From: Symsagittifera roscoffensis | Lineage: Eukaryota; Xenacoelomorpha; Acoela; Convolutidae | Length of the DNA: 64,000 nucleotides | Assembly (NCBI RefSeq): GCF_963678635.1 | Contig: NC_087070.1 | Span: 28,682,048-28,746,047, forward strand | Reading direction: 5' to 3' | Part shown: positions 46,844 through 56,656 of the stretch, in pieces | How the letters are laid out: the number at the start of each line of letters is the position of its first letter | How positions within the stretch are numbered: the stretch's first letter is position 1 | Notes under the pieces: generated by a model | The model's input: the letters and a program-made list of their open reading frames with translations, nothing else | What the model was told of the DNA's origin: nothing | Database searches by the model: none | Program-made: the position numbers and the translations under genes

Positions 46844-47771
46844 ACCGTTCCCAAATTCGTAATCAGCATGCCATTTCCTTTCCCCATCTTCAATTCCACC
46901 CTCTTGTTTAAGCGCGGTACGCTTACCACCTTTGGCATTCTCTCGAGTATCACGCCTAGGCTCGGTTTCTCCCTTTCCATTGAATCAATATTGACTATCT
47001 TCTCTGTCCAAAATTTTAACAGCTCCGTCACTTCGTGATTCCTGTGAGCGCTCCCGGCCTTTGAATCCAAGAAAAGTTGTATGCTATCCCCATTACTCCA
47101 GATACATATTGGTATTCTCCCCGTTTGTTGGGTCTCGAGTAATCTTCAGCCGAGACCAAGTTACGATGCACATCATGTCCCTCTTCGTATTTCATCAAGT
47201 TTAGATGATTTTCTAGAGATTGCCTGAAGCCGTCCTCCTTCTCGATCCCGGTACTCTGGTATACGTTCAAGATGACCGTGGAAATTCTTCTTTCCATCGT
47301 CTTACTTCCCACTGCTTTCTGCTGAAACGCTTGGACGGTACTGTCGGTCTTTACGGACATTATCCACCTCAAGAAACAAGTAGCATCTTTCCTCCTTGCT
47401 AGACTCAAACCGGAATTATCTCTCTGTACCAGCATCTGATAAACCTCTAGACTCTTATTGCCCAGCTTCAACTTATCGTGTGAGGTCAATATTTCTAAGT
47501 CTCTTGCCACTAGGCTCCATGCGAACATCAGCTGCCCCGCTGTCCTAACGATGGGATTTGCCATCAATGGCAACGTGGAGGAAGGTGTTCTCATCGCCTC
47601 TTTAAAGTAATCCCGCAGTAAGTTTTGCCAAGTTCGTTTCAGCTGGCTCCCCAATTCTAACCTGTTAATCTCGGCTTTTAGTTGAGTATCCCAATTGTGA
47701 CGCTTGCGGGACACTCCACGATCGAGTTTCTTCAGGCAGTCCTCCAGTTCCTTAATTGCTTCCAGAGCCAC
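46765..47771 (-). pseudogene. Large element, second protein, N-terminal part
   Basis: A 247-codon frame (47,771-47,028) starts MALEAIKELEDCLKKLDRGV and is helical and charged, with MANPIVRTAGQLMFAWSLVA as its most hydrophobic part. It shifts frame near 47,060 into a 101-codon piece (47,070-46,765) containing ELLKFWTEKIVNIDSME, which then shifts again into the C-terminal part. Function unknown. Confidence 0.45.
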
Positions 47772-47774
47772 CCA

Positions 47775-48240
47775 CCAAAGTCAAGCGGTGTTTCTCGTCG
47801 CATTCTTCTCCAGAGGATGGCTGGTTAATTGTTTCCCAATACCCAGATGCTCGCTCGAGACCCATTCTTTGCCAACGTCTGCCTCCCACGTTTGTCCACT
47901 CGTCGATCCCCTTTTTGTGCTCGCCTTCTGAGGTGTGAAGTCTTCTTCCGTTGCCAGACTCGTCGAGGCCTCCATCTCTTTCACCACCTCGGTCAGCTTC
48001 CTTGGTTCGGAGCAACTCTTGTTGGCCGCTGTCTTCTATCGCAATAGAATCATGGGGGCCGTCTCCCTCAGATTCTTCTCAGAGACCGCGTCCGTCGAGG
48101 GACTATTCGACTCTTCTACCTCCCTTTTCCTCTTTCGAGACCTCACACCTTTGCTTGGGGGCGTCGTCGCTATCATCACTGATTCGACCTCTTTGTCGTG
48201 GTCCTTACCTTCCGACTCTTGCCTCCCCCTTCTCGAGCCT
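47775..48240 (-). pseudogene. Large element, basic/acidic linker region
   Basis: Minus-strand text KAREGGGKSRKVRTTTKR, DHDKEVESVMIATTPPSKGV and SRKRKREVEESNS is split over frames. The first two segments are repeated in the copy at 60.2-60.35 kb (KAREGGGKSRIKG, GDLDKEVETVMIVTTP). SRKRKRE resembles a nuclear localisation signal. Confidence 0.45.
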
Positions 48241-49068
48241 TAAGGTTTTTAATATCTTTAATCATATTACTAGTCTAAAGCTTATCCTCCCTTTCAACCT
48301 TAATCATATTATCATCAGTTTTTTGTTTCAGAGTAGAGCTGTCTTTACATTCATCATCTTTGGTCTTCTGCTTCGTTTCTCGCAGCTTGATCATCTTGCT
48401 CAACAACTCCCTTCTCGCCTTTTTGTCCACTCCGGTGCCCATCAAAACTGGTTCCCCGAACTTTACCACCGAGTCCCAGAATTCTTCTATGAAACTCTCC
48501 AGTGTAGCTTCTGTTTCTGTTTTCTGATTAAACTCACTCAAGAAATCTCGCCACACCATCTCATTCAGAGTAATCAGGAACATCCATTTACTGCCCTCGA
48601 AGGTATTCTTCCTACTTTTTTTTGGCACTCAAGAGGATCATTCCCATAATTTAGCTTTCGCTGGGCAAGGGTAGTTCCAGGTTTTTGCGGAAGGATGATG
48701 TCAGGGGTGATGTGGCCGTGTCCGCCCAATCGTCTCCACTCAAGTCCTGCAGCAGTTCCTGAGTGGTGAAATCCTTCTCAGCTGGTTTCTGCTCAGGCGT
48801 ATTCCCACCTCCATTTCTTCTCCTGCTTCACTGAGAGTCTCATCCATGCTCTCCCCTTCTGACTAAGCTCGCCTCCTCTCAAGTACGTCTCTAAACCTAC
48901 TTTCCACGGGACCGCTTCTCTTATCTCCAGGGATGCCCACTGATAGGGGTTAGGGTGTAGCTGGGTCCTGCTTCTTGTATTCAGTGAGGGCCACATATAA
49001 GGGCCCTGCTGCATCTAGCGCCTTTCCTCTTGTTTCATCTCCAATCACTCCAGCCCGTAGGGTGCTCG
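48241..49068 (-). pseudogene. Large element, middle region homologous to the 59.4-kb copy
   Basis: Includes the open piece 48,628-48,275 (SKWMFLITLNEMVWRDFLSE then FNQK, GEPVLMGTGVDKKARRELL) and broken text upstream. Each block has a counterpart in the plus-strand frame at 59,370-60,317, for example EWMFLNTLDEKAWQDFLSEF. The second copy is open, so it shows the proper frame for this region. No catalytic motif recognised. Confidence 0.6.
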
Positions 49069-49827
49069 CTATTCCCTCGTTTCGAACTTCATTTCATCTT
49101 TCAAGGCTATGTGTCCTTCCTCCACAATCATTCTTCCATCGTCCCAAACTGGCAGCATATTCTCCAGCTTAGCCTTTTCAAGCGTCGCCAAGATATCCCG
49201 AACCTCGAACTTCAGGGGCATCGAACCTCTCATCCTCTTCGCTTGGGTCGTCCACGAGTTTATTTTGATGTCGCACGTGTGAAAATAAACTGCGGCTGTG
49301 TACCCAATGAAAAAGGGATCCCAACCGTCTGTGAATTCCTTCTGTTGCTTCTCTACCGTGGCTCTCGCGTGTAGGGATGGGACCACCAACGGGCTATTAA
49401 TCCCCAGTGTCATTCTTCTGACTATCGGAACTTTGGGACAGTGGTGGGCAGAACCTCTCGCTCAAGTATCATCTCTAGCTCTCTTTTCACCAGGTCAAAA
49501 CTTCCTTTCCGTGCCGGGATTCTCAAGATCTCTTGCTTATCCGCTGCCAGGGGATTCAAATTCCAGAATTTGGGGTAGACCTCTATGGGACCCGCACTTT
49601 TCCCCCATTCTGCACTGTAACTGTCCCCGGAAATTGAATACCATCGGCTCGGGATCCTTCACTGTCCCGAAGAGCACCGTGTCGCTCATCCGTGCCCTCA
49701 ATTCCTCCTGTCTGCACCAGTTTAGCACAGTTTCCTCTAGCACACTTATTAGGCTCACGTGCACCACTGAGTTTCGGTACGCCGCCACAAGCGATTCAGG
49801 ACGGGGCGTATGTGCCAACCGGCCCAT
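49069..49827 (-). pseudogene. Large element, first protein, region 3
   Basis: Two open pieces in the same frame (49,827-49,537 and 49,413-49,069) separated by stops. The first has VLNWCRQEELRARMSDTVLF and GEKCGSHRGLPQILEFE; the second KEFTDGWDPFFIGYTAAVYF and ends MIVEEGHIALKDEMKFETRE, which matches the beginning of the 59.4-kb copy. No known domain. Confidence 0.5.
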
Positions 49828-49960
49828 AGATGCAGGTCACTACCTCACCAAGTCCCCTGATCATCCCTAGTGGGTCAGATCTCATGGCTAGACACAGATC
49901 CGTCAAGAGAGGCATGCTTCCATTTGCCTCCTTCAATTCCTCCTTCGTCTTAGAATTCTT

Positions 49961-50353
49961 CTACTCGCCCGTCAGGTATCGGTTCTGCATCAAGAGGTAC
50001 TCCACCATCAGCGTCCTCAGTCCGGCCGTGCACTTGTACGAGTAGGTTTCCGTGCTGGGATGAGTCTTCCCCATCGACAGAGGCTCTCCATATTTCATCA
50101 ATCGATAAAATGCGGTCAGTTCTCCGTAGCTCAAGAGTACTAGTGTCAAATTTGCGTTAATTCGTAGTGTTTCCACACCTCTACTAAACATGTAGGCGGG
50201 AGCCATGTTGAAAAGATACCTGGGGTAGATGAAGTATAAGGCCAACAAGAGATTTATGGGCATGTTCAGCAGTACCTGCACGAACGCGTCGAAGATGGTA
50301 TCTTTCGCATAGAACACTCTAGCCATGTACCTCTTCTCCCAACAAGGGCTCAA
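49961..50353 (-). pseudogene. Large element, first protein, region 2
   Basis: 130 open codons with a hydrophobic central part (VLLNMPINLLLALYFIYPRY) and then MKYGEPLSMGKTHPSTE and LMVEYLLMQNRYLTGE. It is offset in frame from region 1 and region 3. The hydrophobic segment might be a membrane helix or a protein core. Confidence 0.45.
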
Positions 50354-50409
50354 GAAATCAAGATCTCGTGATCCTTCCTCGTCTTCAGATCACCCTTCGC
50401 GTGTTCCCT

Positions 50410-51372
50410 TCAGAAACCCCCAACAGTGACTTCATTCGTCGCTGTGACAAATCTTCCTACTGTCATGTCCCTGCTCTCTGCCACATCCATTTGCCCCTCA
50501 AGAAACTGCCATATCTGCTTGATGAGGATTGGTGCACTCTCCCGCGTCTTGTCCGTGGCATTCTCAAGCCTTGGTGTCAGGAACGGCCACCTGCCTCTCT
50601 CTCGCGTCAGACGGTATGCCAGCGCTTCCAATTGTTTCTCGGCCGCGGCCACGTTCTTTCTCTCGTTGTTCGGTACCCTCGCCTTGCTGATGGAGCTCGT
50701 GATTGTCAAATCCATGCCTCGAAACCATAGACTCGCTGTCAAGTGGTTTATTTTCGGGTGATCGTCCGTGATTTCTGGATTGAACTTGAAATGCCAAGCT
50801 AGGTTCGAAATCTCAAGCAGGCGGACCTCGTCCAGTACTATGAGGATATCCGTCAGCTCATAGAATCCCCTTAAAGCATGAGACACATCAGCCCATGCCG
50901 CCGCTAGCTCCGACTTCAGAAGCCTCAAGTTTGTCGGCTCTAGCTCGCGATTAGGGGCAGCTATCAGTACCCGCCACGCGTTCCCTTCCGCTATCAAGAT
51001 CAACATGGCATACACGAACTGTAAAGCGGGTGGCATACTCGCGTAGTCCGGGGATGTCGTGAATGCCACTCTCGTCCTGGGTCCAAATCTAGAAGCCACC
51101 GACTCCTGCACCTCATTCATTGCAGCGAACAACGTCTGGATCGCTTCCCAGATCTTCTTAGGCGTTGGCGCCTCCCCTTTCAGGTGCTCTGGTAATCCTG
51201 CCGCATGCAAGTGGTCGTTCATTCCCCCAAACAACAATAACTCCGGCTCGCAAGGCATCTCCGATTTAATCGCTACCACCAGGGTCAGCATCTGATTCAG
51301 CTCCGCGCTAGGCAGCAAATACACTGTGGTACTGCGTAGTACTGTTGCCACAGTAACCTTGGAGATTATCAT
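50410..51372 (-). pseudogene. Large element, first protein, region 1 (possible SGNH-hydrolase-like domain)
   Basis: A 320-codon open frame. Residues 43-52 read ELLLFGGMND, which fits block III of SGNH/GDSL hydrolases (hydrophobic strand followed by G-x-N-D). Further on come VAFTTSPDYASMPPALQFVY, WRVLIAAPNRELEP, LLEISNLAWHFKFNPEI and DDHPKINHLT; the last could be the block V D-x-x-H, but this is uncertain. The block I GDS motif with the serine nucleophile is not present where expected (VLRSTTVYL instead), so catalysis is doubtful. The frame closes with a TGA and resumes in another frame, so the gene is damaged. The hydrolase idea is inference. Confidence 0.4.
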
Positions 51373-51474
51373 TATTAATAATCTGTTATGTATTGTTATT
51401 ATTTAATCAAGGCCAATCTTGCAGGCCTAATGCAACAGTCAATCGTGTTTTGAAATTGTTTGAAAAAATTTCAT

Positions 51475-52010
51475 TTTTTTTGATAAAAAATCCAAATTCT
51501 TGCCCATCTTACCATTGACTTACCATGAACCAAAAACATACTACCTTCATCACACAATGTACACGTAATACACAAAAAATACATAACGCATGCCAAGATT
51601 TTTGCGAAAAAACTAGACATATCCGCACAAAATCCATAAAATACCGTTTTTCTTACCATTTTCTTACGATCACACTGAAACCTTACCATTCCCTATCTTA
51701 ATATGTTGGGAAACCTATTCTTTATGTTAAGACAATAATCTTCTAACCCTTAAACATAGAGATATACATGGGAAATCTATCCTAATACATGGGAAATCTA
51801 AACACTATACATGGTAAGATCGAGCGACAAAAATTTTTCTGAAACTTATCATCTGAAACCTTACCATCTTAATACATAGTAAACCTATTCCCTATCTTAA
51901 AACATTGTAGAAATAATACCCAATGTTAATACACAGATGGGTGACCGGAGGCTCTATTCCCTATTTTAAAACATGGAGTCACCCACCACTCCCCCCTGAT
52001 CGCCTCACTC
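51475..52010 (+). repeat. Dispersed repeat A, copy 2
   Basis: Matches 12,630-13,175 from the CATCTTACCATTGACTTACC segment to CCCCCCTGATCGCC, including the internal CCTATTC-type subrepeats. It lies directly against the right edge of the large element. Confidence 0.75.
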
Positions 52011-52254
52011 TTCTACTAATCAAGCTATTTGTTTGAATGCAAATAAGATAAACACAGAATACCACGCAAGGTAACATAAAACTTTTACACGCCCTCCCTT
52101 ATTAAATTGATAAAAACTTCATCGGAGGTCTTAAAATTTCTAATTTTCGAAGAACCGATCCCTATTTTAATCTTTTGAGGAGTTTTCACAATTCATTTCA
52201 GTTTCTTTTTTTTCCGCATTACGTTTGTCGTTTTCTTCCAACTTTTCATCAAAA

Positions 52255-52853
52255 ATGCCTTGTTCTTTTATTGCCGGATATTCCAATCATGATAGAACCA
52301 ATTTTTATGAAACCGTTTATTTTGATTTTGTAGCAATAATTAACGAAGAAAAAAGTTTAAATTCTGATGAGTGGACTTGTACAAATCACATTATGATTCC
52401 CAAAACTGTTTTACATTCTTTCAGTAAACTTACTTTAAAAAGATCAAAGGAAGACGAAGAAGTGAATATAAAGTATTTGAGTTATTTACAAATTCTGGTA
52501 AAAATTTGGATCCTGACTAGCCTCTTGCTCTTCAGGTTGACATTTCAACTTTATCAAAACCAGTAAAAAAAATTTTGTGTAATTACGATTGTGATGTTAC
52601 TCCAATGTGTGAAAACCAGTTACAATACTTTGAAGAAATTGAATTTCTTGATCGTTTATGGGGAATCGAACATATTGAGTCACCATTAATAGTTACCCCC
52701 AAAGTTGATCCTTCTCCTATAGTGTCACCATGGCTTGATGAACCAGATTCTTCAACTCCAACGCGCACCCCCGAAGCGACAGTGAGTAATCACATGGAAA
52801 TTTTGACTCCTTCTCTATGCCTTGCACCAAAGAAAAAGCGAAAAAAATACTAG
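52255..52853 (+). CDS. Small two-exon gene with 38-nt intron, nuclear-signal tail, family unknown
   Basis: Exon 1 runs from the ATG at 52,255 to 52,497 and exon 2 from 52,536 to the TAG at 52,853. Removing the 38-nt intron joins the two frames in phase 0 and gives 186 residues. The N-terminal half reads MPCSFIAGYSNHDRTNFYET and then a hydrophilic mixed sequence. The C-terminal half is rich in Ser-Pro and Thr-Pro (VTPKVDPSPIVSP, SSTPTRTPE), likely proline-directed phosphorylation sites, and ends APKKKRKKY, which matches the classical monopartite nuclear signal. A nuclear protein is inferred. It could be a host gene or part of the Polinton that follows on the same strand; neither could be shown. 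Family not recognised. Confidence 0.5.
52498..52535 (+). other. 38-nt intron
   Basis: It begins GTAAAAAT, contains CCTGACTAG (a good branch-point match), then a CT-rich tract and ends TTCAG. The two flanking exons are out of frame without its removal. Confidence 0.55.
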
Positions 52854-52859
52854 AAAAAG

Positions 52860-53700
52860 CTCAGGAGTATTTAGATCTTACTTAACTTTGAAACTGTGGT
52901 TGCGTTTGTTTGATTTTAAATTGGTTTTTTTTTGTGTTTAAAGATTTAAAATTGAAACTCAGATTGATATTTAATAGCTTTCATTTGATGTCTTCATGTA
53001 TAAACATTTTTTTAATTAAATTTCTTTGCTTCGTTATGCTTTACTTATCAAGTAGCTAGGAAAAGGAGAGCCTAATAAGTCATTTTATAACCGAATTATT
53101 GACAAGTCTTCAATCAAAATACAAAAAAGAACTTGAATTTTTGAATCTCGGAAAAATGTTCCAAATTTTTATTTCCTAAACTTGAGGTACTATAGTCTTT
53201 AGACATCTGAACTAAATTAATTAACTGGTCGGGAGCAGTACTTTGATATATTGCACGACTTTGTTCAGACCATCCACTGAAGAGATACAGACATTTCTTT
53301 TTGGAAAACCCTCATCCTGTACCAATTTTCTAACTTTTAATACACGGTCCGAATATAATCTTCGGACCACTGATATTGCTGCTCTCAGTGAGCTACGCCG
53401 CATGTTTTAACTAGGGGGCAGAACCTGTATTGCAAAGTTTTGTGGAGATCAACGTTTTAAGCCAAAAAAAAACATTTTTATGAGATATTTTTTTGGGTTA
53501 ATCAAAGAAATGGGTGAGTTTTAGTGGAAAAAAAACTGGTTGATTAAATCTTTTTGAAATTAACATATATCTTAATGATAACAGAAAAAGTAATAATTGA
53601 TTTCACAATATTCTTATACGTTTTTTTTTTGCTGTTGTGGGTTTTCTTATTACAGAGCAATTGAAAGTTTTTAAAAAATTGGAAGCATATCTAGTTTGAT
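52860..53700. other. AT-rich spacer, no gene seen
   Basis: Lies between the two-exon gene and the E2F-site cluster. Only short chance frames. Confidence 0.5.
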
Positions 53701-53710
53701 TTTATGTGTT

Positions 53711-53722
53711 TTTGGCGGGAAA
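53711..53722 (+). promoter_or_regulatory. E2F consensus site 1
   Basis: TTTGGCGGGAAA, a perfect match to the E2F/DP consensus, about 390 bp before the polymerase ATG (54,108). Confidence 0.6.
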
Positions 53723-53739
53723 ACAACTACAATACAAAT

Positions 53740-53751
53740 TTTGGCGGGAAA
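53740..53751 (+). promoter_or_regulatory. E2F consensus site 2
   Basis: TTTGGCGGGAAA, 29 bp after site 1 in the same orientation. Confidence 0.6.
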
Positions 53752-53941
53752 AATTATTTGAACATGTTCAAATGTTGTCGACTTGATCAAAATTTATAAT
53801 TTTGAAAAGTTTGCTTACTAACGGCATTTAACTTCTTTTTAATAAAATACTTCCTTCTAAAATGTTTTTTTAACATTTCTGTTTGTATGTATTTGTTATG
53901 CTTTTTAGACGTTTTTGTTTAGATTTCATTCTAAATCAAAT

Positions 53942-53953
53942 TTTGGCGGGAAA
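53942..53953 (+). promoter_or_regulatory. E2F consensus site 3
   Basis: TTTGGCGGGAAA, about 155 bp before the ATG, same orientation as sites 1 and 2. Confidence 0.6.
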
Positions 53954-53970
53954 AGAGTTCAATTTCAAAG

Positions 53971-53982
53971 TTAAGCGGGAAA
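53971..53982 (+). promoter_or_regulatory. E2F-like site 4 (one-step variant)
   Basis: TTAAGCGGGAAA, 29 bp after site 3, repeating the 29-bp spacing of sites 1 and 2. The GCGGGAAA core is kept. Confidence 0.5.
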
Positions 53983-54107
53983 AGCGATTCAAATTCAAAC
54001 CGAGAAGGGAAAAGGAATCGAAGCTAGCTGCAGTAATGTAAAACTTTTGGTAATTAGTTGGGACTCATTCCCTTTCTCGCTTCGCTTTAAAACAGTTTCT
54101 GAGCGAA

Positions 54108-54752
54108 ATGGGTTTCAAGTGTAACTGTTGTCCTAAAATTTTTACATTAAAAACGAATAGATCTCGTCATGAACGATTACCCGTTTTTACTTGCTACCAT
54201 TGAAAATTGATCAGTTTACTGCTATCAAAATTACAGCAGAATATTGAATCAGATCATCAAAAAAATAATCAAAATTCATATCGGTATTGTCGGCTTGGTT
54301 TTTGTGAACTTAAAGATTTCAAGGATCACTTGCAATTAAAGCATGGGCTATCTGTTATGGATCAACAACTTACATCACTCAGCAACCCTTCTAGCTCAAC
54401 CACACAGGCAAGCGATATTGATAACTTTCCAGCTGCAATTGAAGTTCATGAATCAGCCATGAAAAATACGTTAATGACTTTTATTATTCCCAACCAAAAT
54501 ATTGAACATGATCTTATCGAATTTATGACCTTGAAAAAAAAAGAGATTCAAAGTTTGATATTAGATAGAACTTGTAATGGACCCTTCAAAATACAATCAA
54601 CTACTTTAATCAAGCATGCTACTGTTGTTTCGGAACAAAGCGTGCAACAACCTGAAGACAAACGCGTTGAAATTTTCGCTAATTCTATGATGACGCCCAT
54701 ATATGCAAACGGTTTGTCTGATGAATTATTTCTCGAAATGTTTAAAAAATAG
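54108..54752 (+). pseudogene. Polinton polymerase N-terminal zinc-finger region
   Basis: The ATG at 54,108 opens MGFKCNCCPKIFTLKTN with a C-x2-C...H finger, stops at a TGA (54,201-54,203) and continues in the same frame to 54,752. The second finger (CRLGFCELKDFKDHLQLKH) keeps the second cysteine and H-x4-H but has tyrosine in place of the first cysteine. The remainder is a hydrophilic linker leading into SDELFLEMFKK. The layout of short finger, stop, finger resembles the exon in the 1-8 kb array and at 9.6 kb, although the sequences are only distantly alike. Confidence 0.65.
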
Positions 54753-54757
54753 AAGCT

Positions 54758-55408
54758 ATGTTCCAGATTTTTTCAGCCCATGGTAGCGACTGGGTTCTGC
54801 AGAAAGTAAATGAGCTTTTCAATAAAATCGGAAAAATGTTACCAATCAGAGGCTCTTCGCTTATACCTCTCCCTGCAAAATTAGCAAATTCGCAACAATT
54901 GATTAACATTCGTAATCACAGTGATCACAATTGCTTTTTGTTATGCTACATTGCCGCCTATCATCATAGATATAAGCCTGATCTAATTGTCGGGAAGTTA
55001 GTTGATGCTAAACTTGAAGAGACAGATCGACACACCTATACAAAGCCTGGAACGCATCAGGCTTATGATGATTTCGTTATGCCTATGAGCTTGAACATGA
55101 TTCCTCAATTCGCGCGACTTAATAACCTTCAAGTAAACGTATTTCAATATCAAAATGGAGATCTCATTCCAATGATTGTCTCAAAGTTTGCAAGTTCGGA
55201 TAATTTTATCATGGATCTGCTTTTGTTATATGAACCCGGAATGCACCACTTTGTTTTGATAAAAGACCTGCTCCGATTTGTTTGCGAAGTTCGGAAGCAA
55301 AAATTACGAAGTTTCCTGCAGTTGTGCCGTAACTGTTTTCAAATTATTACAATGAAATTGATCATAAAACGCATGAGCGATTATGTAAAGATCATGAACC
55401 AGCTGTAA
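54758..55408 (+). pseudogene. Polinton polymerase, conserved N-terminal block
   Basis: In a new frame: AHGSDWVLQKVNELF, RGSSLIPLPAKL, LINIRNHSDHNCFLLCYIAA and LNMIPQFARLNNLQVNVFQY. The pattern GS.W.L....L, GSS.I.LP and INI.N.D..CF is the hallmark of the region before the exonuclease domain in Polinton polymerases. HHFVLIKDL near the end corresponds to the usual H(Y/F)..I..L strand. Confidence 0.75.
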
Positions 55409-55640
55409 TGATAATTCCGACAGCCGAAAAGGGGTGCCACAAGTATAAATTTAAAAACTTTCAAGCTCTCTGGTATGCACCTATTTTTATTTATTTTGAC
55501 TTCGAATCGTTCCTAAGTCCCGTTAAAACATGTATGAACAACCCACAAATTTCCTCATCTCGCGTTCTAGAAAAACATAAGCTTTCCGGGTATTCAATGG
55601 TTGAACCAGAACCATTTTTCCATGGTTGAACCAGAACCAT
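55408..55640 (+). pseudogene. Polinton polymerase, exonuclease motif I region
   Basis: YAPIFIYFDFESFLSPV contains the D-x-E of the family B 3'-5' exonuclease motif I. A direct duplication of about 20 bp (ATGGTTGAACCAGAACCAT-type) follows at 55,598-55,655 and disrupts the frame. Confidence 0.7.
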
Positions 55641-55789
55641 GGTTGAATCAGAACCATTTTTCTTTAGCCTTGACAGCTCTGAAAATTGTTTAAAAAAATT
55701 TAGTAAAGAGTTACATCTATAAGCCCGAGACGTTTATTATCTATAAACGGAAATTGCCACATTATTTGGGAGATCGTAGCCAACTGTGT

Positions 55790-55935
55790 AAAGAAGAAAC
55801 TTTAACCTGTTGGATCTGTAAAGAAAACTTCAAGGAAAGCGAAGAAAAATGCCTGGATCACTGTCACTCTTCGGGAAAAATTCAAGGATGGACCCACGAC
55901 AAATGTAACTTAGCGCGAAGAAAAATAAATTAAAT
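55790..55935 (+). pseudogene. Polinton polymerase, zinc-binding block
   Basis: LTCWICKENFKESEEK, then CLDHCHSSGKIQGWTHDKCN: C-x2-C ... D-H-C-H ... H-x3-C-N. This is the endonuclease VII-like zinc motif embedded in Polinton-type polymerases. Confidence 0.7.
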
Positions 55936-55939
55936 TCTA

Positions 55940-56656
55940 GTCGTTGGATACAATTTGCAGAATAATGACATGCTTCATATATGTCTAGCTCTCAACGAAT
56001 GTGACTCGCGTAGTACAATACAAGTCATTCCATCCACCGACGAGAAATATATTTCACTAATTATCGTAGTAGTGGTTAAAACCAGTACACGAAAAATCGA
56101 ACCACACAAAACATTTATGAATATCTTTGTTTTATGGATTCTTTCAAGTTTCTAAACTCGTCACTACAAAAGTTAGTTGACAAGTTGCCTGACAATATAT
56201 TTACACTTCTGGAAAACCACATTCAAAACGTAAGCCAAACTTGTAGAACTCTGATACGTAGAAAAGAATTCTATCCTTAAAAAGTTTGACGAAAAAGAGT
56301 TACCGCCTCTCAAAATGTGGGTGAATAGTTTAGACGGAGATAAAGTTGCTATTAATGCTGATGACTTGATTGAAACAAAGGAAGTTTTCAATCATAATAT
56401 TTGTCAGAACATGGGCGACTATCATGACTTATATTTGTCATGTGACACATTGCTCCTAGCCTGTGTCTTTGAGGAATTTCGCTCTATCAGCTATGAAATA
56501 TATGGCCTTGATTGTGCTCATCATTTCACCGCTTCTAATTTAGCTGGTGACGCTTTCAAGTGGGTATGTAAAGCTGATGTTGAATTGCTAACGGATCGAG
56601 ATCATTCAGACATGGTTGAAAAAAATGATGCGAGGTGGAACTGCATCAATCTTTGA
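55940..56656 (+). pseudogene. Polinton polymerase, exonuclease II-III region
   Basis: Pieces in several frames read NLQNNDMLHICLAL and VIPSTDEKYIS, then MDSFKFLNSSLQKLVDKL. The open frame 56,315-56,656 then has GDYHDLYLSCDTLLLACVFE, YGLDCAHHFTASNLAGDAF and ELLTDRDHSDMVEK. The Y-x-D-x2-Y-L-x2-D-x3-L-L segment is exonuclease motif III of this polymerase class. Confidence 0.75.

Larger units (their letters stand above)
45119..51372 (-). mobile_element. Large GC-richer repetitive element with long unrecognised proteins
   Basis: Over 6.2 kb the minus strand is almost continuously protein-like, changing frame every few hundred bases, and the sequence is much less AT-rich than both flanks. Part of it (48.24-49.13 kb) is repeated at 59.37-60.33 kb on the other strand, so this is a multicopy family. 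No reverse transcriptase, integrase, transposase or polymerase motif was found in it. Two proteins can be inferred: one from 51,372 to about 47.8 kb, opening with a possible SGNH-hydrolase-like domain, and one from about 47,771 to 45,119. No LTRs or inverted ends were found. The right edge at about 51,365 is an abrupt change to AT-rich DNA. Confidence 0.75.

Noticed and set aside
47704..48649. Plus-strand frame of 232 codons and its neighbours
   Set aside because: Antisense to the large element's coding strand; the second genomic copy shows that the minus-strand reading is the conserved one.
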